A stretch of DNA of 12,619 nucleotides from Deltaproteobacteria bacterium (GTDB lineage Bacteria; Desulfobacterota; DSM-4660; Desulfatiglandales; Desulfatiglandaceae). The first letter of the stretch is position 1. Each line of letters begins with the position of its first letter. Positions 6,590-12,619 of the stretch are shown here, in pieces. Below the pieces are notes generated by a model that saw only the letters and a program-made list of their open reading frames with translations, did not search any database and was not told where the DNA came from. Where the stretch lies: positions 1 to 12,619 of the forward strand of contig JAGHEC010000390.1 of assembly GCA_021159525.1 (NCBI GenBank). The letters are read 5' to 3'. A program made the translations under genes and the position numbers.

Positions 6590-7657
6590 ATGAACGACAA
6601 AATAATCAATGTCCTTATTGTGGATGATTCCGCGTTGGTTCGAAAAATCCTGAGCGAGGAACTGTCGCATTTTAAAGACATCCAGGTCGTGGGAACGGCA
6701 GTGGATCCATATGTTGCGCGCGACAAGATCGTCAAGCTCAAGCCGGATGTGATTACGCTGGATCTGGAGATGCCGAGAATGGATGGGCTTTCCTTCCTGT
6801 CAAAGTTGATGAAGCACTATCCCATGCCAGTGGTTGTATTAAGCTCCCTGACGCCCGAAAACAGCGCCGCCGCGCTCAAGGCCCTGGAACTGGGGGCCGT
6901 GGAGGTCTTATGCAAGCCGGGGACTGCCTATGCCACCCAGAATATTTCCCGGAAGCTGGCTCATGCCATCAGGGCCGCTGCTGCGGCAAGGATAGGGGCC
7001 GCCAAAAGGGAGGTTCGGCCTGGTCCCGGCGAAGTGGTGAAAGGCGCATTTCAATTTGATACGACCCATAAGGTCATTGCCATTGGGGCCTCGACCGGCG
7101 GCACAAGGGCCATCGAGATCGTCCTTGCGGGGCTGCCCCCCTCGACTCCGGGGACGGTTATCGTGCAGCATATGCCGGAAAACTTCACCAAGGCATTTGC
7201 GGAGAGGCTCGACAAGAACTGCCGGATGACCGTCAGAGAGGCCCGGGACAATGATCATGTGATACCCGGAACCGCCTTGGTCTGTCCCGGCAATTATCAT
7301 ATGGTGGTCAACCGCAGCGGTGGAAATTATGTGGTCAAGATCAAGGAAGGGCCCATGGTTCATTATCAGAGGCCGAGTGTGGACGTTCTCTTCCAATCCG
7401 TGGCGAGGCACGTGGGCAGAAATGCAGTAGGAGTCCTGTTGACAGGTATGGGCGCGGACGGCGCAAAGGGTCTTTTGGAGATGAAAAACAGCGATGCCCG
7501 CACTATCGCTCAGGATGAAGAGACCTGCGTGGTCTTTGGCATGCCCGGCGAGGCCATCAAGTTGGGGGCCGCAGAGCGAATCGTGCCGTTGCCCCGCATT
7601 GCAGGGACGATCGTAGAACTGATTCAATCGGGGTCGGCCCTGAAGAACCGCGCATAA
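6590..7657 (+). CDS. cheB: Chemotaxis methylesterase/glutamine deamidase CheB
   Basis: Removes methyl groups from chemoreceptor glutamates and can deamidate glutamines; activated by phosphorylation from CheA. The N-terminal receiver domain (about 6-122) has Asp12-Asp13, phospho-acceptor Asp58 (LDLEMPRMDG) and Lys108 in LCKPG. After a linker, the catalytic domain (about 160-350) shows the full triad: Ser168 in GASTGG, His194 in QHMP and Asp290 in GMGADGA, spaced as in enteric CheB. Length of 355 residues is normal. ATG 6590 has AAAGG 10 bases upstream. The gene starts 51 bases after cheX and closes the chemotaxis part of the operon; flgK follows after 98 bases and a separate promoter. Confidence 0.96.
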   Translation: MNDKIINVLIVDDSALVRKILSEELSHFKDIQVVGTAVDPYVARDKIVKLKPDVITLDLEMPRMDGLSFLSKLMKHYPMPVVVLSSLTPENSAAALKALELGAVEVLCKPGTAYATQNISRKLAHAIRAAAAARIGAAKREVRPGPGEVVKGAFQFDTTHKVIAIGASTGGTRAIEIVLAGLPPSTPGTVIVQHMPENFTKAFAERLDKNCRMTVREARDNDHVIPGTALVCPGNYHMVVNRSGGNYVVKIKEGPMVHYQRPSVDVLFQSVARHVGRNAVGVLLTGMGADGAKGLLEMKNSDARTIAQDEETCVVFGMPGEAIKLGAAERIVPLPRIAGTIVELIQSGSALKNRA

Positions 7658-7665
7658 GCATCATC

Positions 7666-7693
7666 TAAAGTCCGTCCGATTTTTTGTCGATAA
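7666..7693 (+). promoter_or_regulatory. Sigma-28 (FliA) promoter upstream of flgKL
   Basis: TAAAGTCC (7666-7673) and GTCGATAA (7686-7693) are separated by 12 bases. They match the flagellar sigma-28 consensus TAAAGTTT-N11-GCCGATAA at 6 of 8 and 7 of 8 positions. Transcription would begin near 7700, about 50 bases before the flgK start codon. It lies in the largest gap inside the che-flg run, just where a late flagellar unit is expected to begin. Confidence 0.72.
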
Positions 7694-7755
7694 CCCTATT
7701 GAGGTTTCAGGCCCGACCGAAGAAAAAGCGGGCGCTTCAGAAACAGGAGGAAGCT

Positions 7756-9141
7756 ATGACAGGCATATACGGGGTGCTTCAGATGGGCAGACAGGCCCTG
7801 GCGACCCAGCAGACAGGAATCAATGTGACGGCCGGGAACATCGCCAATGTGAACACCCCCGGCTATTCCAGGAAGAGGCCGGTGATGGAGACATTGCCTC
7901 CTGTCACAACAGGAGAGGCGCAGATCGGGACCGGTGTGACAACAAGAGAAATCGAGAGGGCCTATGACCGGCATTTAACCGATCAGATTGCCGATGAAAG
8001 CGAACATCTCGGGAAATGGGAGGCAGAGAAGGATGGGCTTGAGCGGGTGGAGATGGTTTTCAACGAGTCCTCCGGATTCGGCCTCAGCCAGTACCTTGGA
8101 GAGTTCTGGAACGCATGGGAAGACCTGGTCAACAACCCCTCGGGGGCATCGGAGCGCAAGATGCTGGCAGGGGCCGGAGAGACCCTTGCCGCCTATTTTC
8201 AGCGGACCTACAACGACCTTTGCGAGATCCAGGACGAATTGAACAGGAGCGTGGGCCAGACCGTTGATGCCATCAACCTGAAGGCCGGGGAAATCGCAGG
8301 CCTCAACGAAAAAATCATACGGGTCGAGACGGGGGGCGTAAACGCGAATGACTATAGGGACAGCCGGGATATGCTCGTAAAAGAGCTTTCCAGGATGGTG
8401 GATGTGGCTGTTTCCGAGCAAGAAAACGGCGCTCTTGTCATTACCCTGGGGGACGGGAACAGGCTCGTGGAAGGAAGCTCGTCTTTTGATTTGACAACTC
8501 TGAAAAATAGATCCGGTCTGGATGACGTGGCATGGGCATCCAACCCCACGGCCAGCATCAATGCGAGCATATCAGGCGGTATGCTGGACGGCTGTCTGGA
8601 AGTCAGGGATGCGGCCATTCCAGGCTATAAAAACGATCTGGAGGATCTGGCTGAGGCCATAAAGACCAAAGTTAATGAGCTTCACAAAAAGGGCTATGGA
8701 CTGGACGGGACCACGGACAAGGAATTCTTTGCCGGGAGTCTGTCCCAGAATAACTTTGCGATTTCAACGGACATTTCCGAGGATGTGAACAAAATCGCTG
8801 CATCCGCAACGCTGACCGGTTTGCCCGGTGACAGTGCCAACGCAATGGCTATTGCAGAGCTTCAATATGATTTGACCATGGACAATGGGACTGCCAGCTT
8901 TAACGAGCATTACATAGCGCTGGTGAGCAGGGTGGGCCAGGATGTGCAACGGGCCACTGCCGGCTATGATCAGCAGGAGGCCATGCTCAGCCACCTGGAA
9001 AACCGCCGCGAATCGATCTCAGGGGTCTCCCTGGATGAGGAAATGATCAACATGCTCCAGTTCGAGACGGCCTATGAGGCAGCGGCCAAACTGATCAATA
9101 CGGTTGACAAAATGCTCGATACGCTCATGAGCATTGTTTAA
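7756..9141 (+). CDS. flgK: Flagellar hook-associated protein 1, FlgK
   Basis: Junction protein between the flagellar hook and filament, exported by the flagellar secretion system. The N-terminus has the characteristic helical motif NVTAGNIANVNTPGYSRKRP (residues 24-43). The C-terminus ends in the coiled helix GVSLDEEMINMLQFETAYEA and AAKLINTVDKMLDTLMSIV; both ends form the inner tube. The middle (about 175-400) is the variable region. At 461 residues it is on the short side for the family. ATG 7756 is chosen over the 24-residue upstream extension because AGGAGG sits 5 bases before it and the protein then begins as FlgK normally does. A sigma-28 promoter lies just upstream. No flgN chaperone gene is adjacent. 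Confidence 0.95.
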   Translation: MTGIYGVLQMGRQALATQQTGINVTAGNIANVNTPGYSRKRPVMETLPPVTTGEAQIGTGVTTREIERAYDRHLTDQIADESEHLGKWEAEKDGLERVEMVFNESSGFGLSQYLGEFWNAWEDLVNNPSGASERKMLAGAGETLAAYFQRTYNDLCEIQDELNRSVGQTVDAINLKAGEIAGLNEKIIRVETGGVNANDYRDSRDMLVKELSRMVDVAVSEQENGALVITLGDGNRLVEGSSSFDLTTLKNRSGLDDVAWASNPTASINASISGGMLDGCLEVRDAAIPGYKNDLEDLAEAIKTKVNELHKKGYGLDGTTDKEFFAGSLSQNNFAISTDISEDVNKIAASATLTGLPGDSANAMAIAELQYDLTMDNGTASFNEHYIALVSRVGQDVQRATAGYDQQEAMLSHLENRRESISGVSLDEEMINMLQFETAYEAAAKLINTVDKMLDTLMSIV

Positions 9142-9143
9142 TG

Positions 9144-9178
9144 CCCCGGGTTCCGGGGGGTCCTCTCTGCCTGAGAGG
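9144..9178 (+). other. Two tandem stem-loops between flgK and flgL
   Basis: CCCCGG (9144-9149) pairs with CCGGGG (9153-9158) around a GTT loop. CCTCTC (9162-9167) pairs with GAGAGG (9173-9178) around a 5-base loop. Neither is followed by a T-run, so they do not look like a standard terminator. They may stabilise or process the flgK mRNA end, or set the FlgK to FlgL ratio. Confidence 0.4.
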
Positions 9179-9218
9179 GCCGCAAGAACGGTATGCATGA
9201 ATAACCGGGAGGTTACGC

Positions 9219-10118
9219 GTGAGAGTTACCAACAGGCAATTTGTAAATCTGGTGGCGCGAAACGTGAACATCAGCTCGCAGCGACTCTTGAAGGCCCAGG
9301 AAAGGCTTGCGACCATGAAGCGGATCAACCGGCCTTCCGACGATCCGATCGGCATGAACAGGGTCTTGGAGTACCGCAGGAAAGTGGCCTCGGCTGAGCA
9401 ATATATACGCAATATCGATACGGCCACGATCCGGGTGGAGGCGACGGTCTGCAATCTGGAAGATGTACATGAGCTCCTGCGCCAGGCAAGGGATATTGCG
9501 GCGAGCCAGGCCTCTGCCAATGATCCAACAGGCCGGATCACGGCTGCGAGACAAATCGCCAATATCCATGATCAGGTACGCGACATCGCCAACACGCGGC
9601 TGGGAGGATCGTATCTGTTCGCCGGGCATGCCACGGACACACGCCCGTTTCCGAAGGACAAGGGGGAGATCTACGAAGGCGACAGCGGGAGCATTGAGAC
9701 CATTGTGGGTGAAGGGATCCGCATAAAGATCAACGCCCACGGAAATGAGGTGTTTGCCGGATCCGGGGTTGCGGACGGCGTGAATGTATTTGCCGCGCTC
9801 AAGGAAGTCAAGACCGCCCTCGAATCCCCGGACTTTGATGCCCCCTCCCTGGCCCAAGCCGCCGAGGACCTTGGCAAGGCTGTTTCTCAGGTAGAAACGG
9901 TTGTTTCAGAGCAGTCCACTACGTTTAAGCGTCTGGAACAGACCCGGGAATACTGGAACCATATGAAGCAGAAATTTGAGGATGTTCTCTCCAAGACAGG
10001 AGATGCCGATGCGGCCCAGCTCGCGGTGGAGCTTCAGGCCGAGGAGACCGCCTATGAAATGGCCCTGGCCTCCGCGTCCAATGTCTTAAAAAGAAACCTT
10101 ATGGATTTTTTGGCGTAA
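9219..10118 (+). CDS. flgL: Flagellar hook-associated protein 3, FlgL
   Basis: Second hook-filament junction protein, flagellin-like, placed between FlgK and the filament. Of its 299 residues, the N-terminal part has the flagellin/FlgL pattern MRVTNRQFVNLVARNVN followed by RLLKAQERLATMKRINRPSD. That region continues with DDPIGMNRVLEYR and GRITAARQIANIHDQV. The C-terminal helix EETAYEMALASASNVLKRNL matches the conserved D0 helix. It starts at GTG 9219, supported by GGGAGG (9207-9212) 6 bases upstream; no ATG is better placed. The gap from flgK is 77 bases and holds two hairpins. The next gene begins 9 bases after its stop. Confidence 0.93.
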   Translation: MRVTNRQFVNLVARNVNISSQRLLKAQERLATMKRINRPSDDPIGMNRVLEYRRKVASAEQYIRNIDTATIRVEATVCNLEDVHELLRQARDIAASQASANDPTGRITAARQIANIHDQVRDIANTRLGGSYLFAGHATDTRPFPKDKGEIYEGDSGSIETIVGEGIRIKINAHGNEVFAGSGVADGVNVFAALKEVKTALESPDFDAPSLAQAAEDLGKAVSQVETVVSEQSTTFKRLEQTREYWNHMKQKFEDVLSKTGDADAAQLAVELQAEETAYEMALASASNVLKRNLMDFLA

Positions 10119-10127
10119 GGGAATGGA

Positions 10128-10610
10128 ATGAAAAAGCGCATCCTTTCAGGTGTCGGCGCAGGTCTCTTGTGCATGGGATGTGGACTGGCCCTGGCCCTCG
10201 ACCCTGCCGACATGGCCCGGTTCGCAAAGGCGGGCATAAGCAGTGCCACGATTCAGACCATCATTGAAGAAAAGGCCGTCGAGACCTGCGCCTTTACAGT
10301 GGACGAGATCATCGATCTCAAAAAGTCCGGTATGAGCGATGAGGCGATTCGCGGCATTGTCAGGCAGGGCTCGTTTATGAAAGGCCCCCGGAAGATCGTC
10401 TACGGCGAAACCTCCAAATCTCTCAAGTCCATTACGCCGGAAGATATGATCCGGCTCAAGAAGGCCGGCATCAGTGATCAGACCCTGACGGAGATCGCCC
10501 GAGGCAATATGGATCGGGACAACGTGGAACATCGGAGGGCCTGGGACATGCTTGATTCCATGGGGCTTATCGTGGACGAGCGGAGCGCTGGGCCCGTTCC
10601 GGTTGATTAG
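10128..10610 (+). CDS. Exported protein with three KAGIS-type helical repeats
   Basis: I do not recognise a named family. The 160-residue product begins with a signal peptide (MKKR, then a hydrophobic stretch, probable cleavage after Ala23 in LALA-LD), so it is likely periplasmic. A Cys at 18 in LLCMGC is a poor lipobox. Three related motifs follow, at about residues 27-48, 59-80 and 105-126, of the form D-[MI]-x-x-[LF]-x-K-[AS]-G-[IM]-S-x-x-[TA]-[IL]. Examples are DMIRLKKAGISDQTLTEIAR and EIIDLKKSGMSDEAIRGIVR. Similar motifs occur in other exported proteins of related bacteria, function unknown. The start has AAGGGA 5 bases upstream and lies 9 bases after flgL, so it is probably cotranscribed with flgKL. 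Confidence 0.8.
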   Translation: MKKRILSGVGAGLLCMGCGLALALDPADMARFAKAGISSATIQTIIEEKAVETCAFTVDEIIDLKKSGMSDEAIRGIVRQGSFMKGPRKIVYGETSKSLKSITPEDMIRLKKAGISDQTLTEIARGNMDRDNVEHRRAWDMLDSMGLIVDERSAGPVPVD

Positions 10611-10655
10611 CGAGCGGGTCCCGGGCCATGCCGCATGCGTTTTGGGTGGCTTTTT

Positions 10656-10862
10656 ATGACCGATTGTCAAAGGTGCCGGCACTATTACATTACATGGGAC
10701 AGGAATTTTCCCTACGGGTGTCGGGCCATGGCGTTTAAGAGCCGGCAGATGCCATGTATTGCAGTCCGGATGACTTCGGGAAAAGAGTGCCTCTCTTTTG
10801 AACCCAGGAAGGAGAAGGCGCCGGACTCGGGTACAAGGGCCGGAACCTGCGAATTCGTCTAA
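10656..10862 (+). CDS. Small five-cysteine protein, probable metal-binding
   Basis: A 68-residue protein with CQRCRHYYITWDRNFPYGCR at residues 4-23, then FKSRQMPC and SGKECLSFEP. Cysteines at 4, 7, 22, 34 and 45 could form a zinc-ribbon or iron-sulfur site. I recall similar short conserved proteins in Deltaproteobacteria but cannot assign a function. ATG 10656 is preferred to the in-frame ATG 10635, because a GGGTGG lies 6 bases upstream and the Cys motif then sits at the N-terminus. It begins 45 bases after the preceding gene and may be the last gene of the flgKL transcript. It converges on the lipoprotein gene, with 8 bases between their stops. The last 15 or so residues look unstructured. 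Confidence 0.72.
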   Translation: MTDCQRCRHYYITWDRNFPYGCRAMAFKSRQMPCIAVRMTSGKECLSFEPRKEKAPDSGTRAGTCEFV

Positions 10863-10867
10863 GGTCT

Positions 10868-10886
10868 CCGTCATCGCCTCTGACGG
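10868..10886. terminator. Possible shared hairpin at the convergent gene ends
   Basis: CCGTCA (10868-10873) pairs with TGACGG (10881-10886) around a 7-base loop, and the stem can be extended with G-T pairs. It overlaps the stop codon of the minus-strand lipoprotein gene and follows the stop of the small Cys protein by 5 bases. No T-run follows on either strand, so a terminator role is only suggested by position. Confidence 0.25.
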
Positions 10887-11602
10887 GGGCATTCAAGGAT
10901 CATATTGCAGAACTTCTCCGCATTTCTTTTCATGAGCATATCCGCGGAAGGGGCCTGTTGTCCCTGGCTCAAAAAAAAGATGAGGTCCGTGGACCGCGCC
11001 GGGGATCCGGTTTCGCATGCCTTGGCATACCACAAGACATTTGGTTTGCCGCCTTGCACACTGATAATCTGAATGATCTCGCTGACGCGGGACTGCAAAA
11101 GCGCGGATCCCTCAAAATAATCGCTCAAGCGGCCTGTAATGATGAGGTCAAGGCCCCTGAGCCTGGCCGTTTCGATCAGATCGCGGAGGGGCATAGGGGG
11201 CATCTCCGGCTGGAATGCCACCTCCCGGAATACACGGCGTTTCTGGAGTTGGTCGCACAAGATCCTGCCGGCCACGCATCCCATGCCCGGTGCATAGTCC
11301 GGTTCGTGAAAGGGAAAGACGCCTACCCTTGCGTTGGCCGTATAGTTAACGGCTGGTGTTGCATAGATCTCCTCCGGAAGACTGGCCATGACAAATTCAG
11401 CGCCTGCATGGCCGCTCATCTCAGGGATCGAAACACCTTTCCCCGGGCTGGTCCGGGCCGGGGCCGTGGCCGCATATTCACCGGCGCATCCTGTAAAGAA
11501 AAGCAGGACCATTGCGAGCCCTGCTCTGACGCAGGCGCAGGACCCTGCGGAGTGAAACAAACGGTTGAGTCTTGGATTTTTGGGGTTCATTGAACCATGC
11601 AT
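10871..11602 (-). CDS. Putative outer-membrane lipoprotein, CsgG/LpoB-like style
   Basis: The signal sequence ends in the lipobox LLFFTGC, with lipid-bearing Cys39 counted from the first Met, so the mature protein should be membrane anchored. The body (about residues 90-235) begins ARVGVFPFHEPDYAPGMG, then LCDQLQKRRVFREVAF, ARLRGLDLIITGRLSDYFEG and VLWYAKACETG. This alternation (a strand with VFPF, a helix, then 'DLIITGRL' and 'LWYAKA') resembles lipoproteins of the CsgG, LpoB and TolB-N type fold. The match is by style only and the function is unknown. Two starts are possible, 11602 or 11590 (Met5, giving MNPKNPRLNR); neither has a clear ribosome site. The gene is transcribed away from the TPR gene. 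FlgO/FlgT-like outer-membrane motility lipoproteins are one possibility given the neighbours. Confidence 0.8.
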   Translation of the reverse strand: MHGSMNPKNPRLNRLFHSAGSCACVRAGLAMVLLFFTGCAGEYAATAPARTSPGKGVSIPEMSGHAGAEFVMASLPEEIYATPAVNYTANARVGVFPFHEPDYAPGMGCVAGRILCDQLQKRRVFREVAFQPEMPPMPLRDLIETARLRGLDLIITGRLSDYFEGSALLQSRVSEIIQIISVQGGKPNVLWYAKACETGSPARSTDLIFFLSQGQQAPSADMLMKRNAEKFCNMILECPRQRR

Positions 11603-11674
11603 TGGGCTTTGAGATCCAGGATTCAGGAATCTTGTTATCTTATCCTTATAGTTGTCCTTATGTTTGCAACTTCA

Positions 11675-11690
11675 TACAACTTCCATGCCA
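11675..11690 (-). promoter_or_regulatory. Weak sigma-54-like site upstream of the lipoprotein gene
   Basis: On the minus strand the sequence reads TGGCATGGAAGTTGTA. TGGCA and TTG are as in the sigma-54 consensus with correct spacing, but the usually invariant GC of the -12 block is GT. If used, transcription would start near 11663, about 60 bases before the gene. The missing C makes this doubtful. Confidence 0.22.
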
Positions 11691-11894
11691 AACGCCTTCG
11701 GATGGCAATCTCCCGCCCTTTTCTTTTCCGGCATCTCAAAAACCCGCGTTCCCTGACGCGCAAAGGCTTGCTCGCCCCGTTGTCTGCGTCAACAAATTGA
11801 CTCGGCGGAGTCGCCGGGACAACGCGTTTTCAGCCCCCGGGTCGTCGCGTCCAACAAAGCGCCCTGCCAAACAGGGTGCAAAGGCTGTTTCATC

Positions 11895-11910
11895 CGGTAC
11901 GCCATTTGCA
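11895..11910 (+). promoter_or_regulatory. Sigma-54 promoter for the TPR gene
   Basis: CGGTACGCCATTTGCA has GG (11896-11897) and GC (11908-11909) separated by exactly 10 bases. It agrees with TGGCACG-N4-TTGCA at 10 of 12 defined positions, including a perfect TTGCA. The predicted start of transcription is near 11921, 50 bases before the TTG start codon. This is the best sigma-54 match in the window. Confidence 0.55.
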
Positions 11911-11970
11911 TCGCCTGCTGAAAATCAGGCGTTACATTGTTTCAATGCCAGCCAAAAGAGGTTTGACAGC

Positions 11971-12619
11971 TTGAGCCAATCGCCGATCTCTACAGTAAAT
12001 GTCAGCCATGCGGAGGCGACCTACCAACTGGCGAACGCGTATCAGGCCCAGGGCCGACTGGATGAGGCCATTGCCTGTTATGCGAAGGTCATTAAAATGG
12101 CCCCCGACGCTATGGCCTGCCATTTCAATATGGGGAACGCGCTTTTGCGGCGGGGCCGGCTGGCCGAGGCGGTGGCCTGCTATAGGGCCGCCATCCGGCT
12201 CAGCCCGGATATGCCTGAGGCCTTTTGCAATATGGCCACGGCCCTCAAGGAGCTGGGGGAAATCGAGGCCGCGGTGGATGCATATAAAAAGGCTATTTCA
12301 TTAAGGCCCGGCTATGCGGATGCCTTCCACAATCTGGGATATGCCTATCATCAGACCGGCAGGCTGACAGAGGCGATCCGCTGCTATCAAAAAGCCGTTG
12401 CCCTGGACTCCAACAGGGTCGAGGCCTACAACAACCTTGCGCTGGCCCTCAAGGAAAAAGGGGACATTCCTGATTCAATCCGATACTGCAGGAAGGCCCT
12501 TGAGATGCGGCCCGGCTATGCGGAGGCCCACAGCAATCTTCTGTTTGCCATGCAGTGCGATCCGGATGTGGGGGACATGGAGATATTTAGGGAATCCGTG
12601 AACTGGTGGCGGCGCCACG
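11971..12619 (+). CDS. TPR protein, N-terminal part of a SPINDLY/OGT-like glycosyltransferase (partial)
   Basis: The reading frame is open to the right edge, so only the first 216 residues are seen. Five 34-residue TPR units run from residue 14 to 183, with typical positions such as LANAYQAQGRLDEAIACYAK and NLGYAYHQTGRLTEAIRCYQ. The sixth segment, NLLFAMQCDPDVGDMEIFRE followed by WWRRH, matches the transition seen in bacterial TPR proteins that continue into an O-GlcNAc-transferase/SPINDLY (GT41-like) catalytic domain. That domain would lie outside the window. No in-frame ATG exists before the TPRs. TTG 11971 is chosen because AGAGG (11957-11961) sits 9 bases upstream. A sigma-54-type promoter precedes it. 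Next to flagellar genes, such enzymes are candidates for flagellin glycosylation. The TPR call is secure; the enzyme class is inferred. Confidence 0.82.
   Translation, partial: MSQSPISTVNVSHAEATYQLANAYQAQGRLDEAIACYAKVIKMAPDAMACHFNMGNALLRRGRLAEAVACYRAAIRLSPDMPEAFCNMATALKELGEIEAAVDAYKKAISLRPGYADAFHNLGYAYHQTGRLTEAIRCYQKAVALDSNRVEAYNNLALALKEKGDIPDSIRYCRKALEMRPGYAEAHSNLLFAMQCDPDVGDMEIFRESVNWWRRH

Larger units (their letters stand above)
11603..11970. other. Divergent intergenic region with hairpins
   Basis: This gap separates the lipoprotein gene (leftward) from the TPR gene (rightward). It holds a nested structure: CGTTGTC (11778-11784) pairs with GACAACG (11818-11824), enclosing GACTC-GGCG-GAGTC (11799-11812). 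Next is an 8-bp stem at 11859-11866 with 11872-11879, including one G-T pair. A third stem, CGCCTG (11912-11917) with CAGGCG (11926-11931), follows. Candidate promoters lie at 11675-11690 (minus) and 11895-11910 (plus). The TPR reading frame stays open back to at least about 11620, but no ATG is available in it and that stretch does not look coding. Confidence 0.55.

Noticed and set aside
7684..7755. 24-residue upstream extension of FlgK
   Set aside because: It would begin inside the sigma-28 promoter, and AGGAGG fits ATG 7756, where the normal FlgK N-terminus starts.
11597..11800. Plus-strand open frame of 67 codons with a hydrophobic stretch
   Set aside because: It overlaps the start of the lipoprotein gene, has no ribosome site, and its tail is basic low-information sequence. 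A real small membrane protein cannot be excluded but is not supported.
1..12619. CRISPR arrays, tRNA, rRNA, transposase or phage genes
   Set aside because: No regularly spaced repeats, tRNA or rRNA genes, or recognisable mobile-element proteins were seen; the palindromic repeats at 1-511 are irregular and too few for an array.

Overview
The window looks like chromosomal DNA of a motile Gram-negative bacterium, most likely from the former Deltaproteobacteria (Desulfobacterota). The reasons are the gene order (a cheA-cheR-cheD-HDOD-cheY-cheX-cheB run leading directly into flgK-flgL), the style of CheA and of the small exported proteins, candidate sigma-54 and sigma-28 promoters, and GC-rich codon use. 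The lineage is an inference from protein style; no rRNA or tRNA gene is present to confirm it.

Region by region: positions 1-716 hold no convincing gene. They carry two related palindromic repeats (a perfect hairpin at 1-107 and a 203-bp imperfect terminal-inverted-repeat element at 309-511) and a candidate sigma-54 promoter at 600-615. From 717 to 7657 there is a compact chemotaxis operon: CheA kinase, CheR methyltransferase, CheD deamidase, an HDOD-domain protein, CheY, a CheX-type CheY-P phosphatase and CheB methylesterase/deamidase. A near-consensus sigma-28 (FliA) promoter at 7666-7693 then introduces flgK and flgL, the two hook-filament junction proteins. These are followed at close spacing by an exported protein with three short helical repeats and by a small five-cysteine protein.

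A lipoprotein gene of unknown function runs the other way (10871-11602). After a 368-base gap with several hairpins and a good sigma-54-type promoter (11895-11910), a TPR protein starts at a TTG codon (11971) and runs off the right edge. Its last visible segment resembles the linker of SPINDLY/O-GlcNAc-transferase-like glycosyltransferases, so it is a candidate for modifying flagellin or another protein.

How the genes work together: receptors encoded elsewhere would control CheA, which phosphorylates CheY and CheB. CheR and CheB set receptor methylation, CheD deamidates receptors, and CheX removes phosphate from CheY. No CheW, CheZ, CheC or receptor gene is in the window. FlgK and FlgL join the filament to the hook. 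The candidate promoters suggest that chemotaxis and the TPR gene sit on the sigma-54 tier and flgKL on the later sigma-28 tier. The least explained parts are the palindromic repeat family, the HDOD gene coupled to cheD, the unusual CheA N-terminus and linker, and the three small or uncharacterised genes after flgL.
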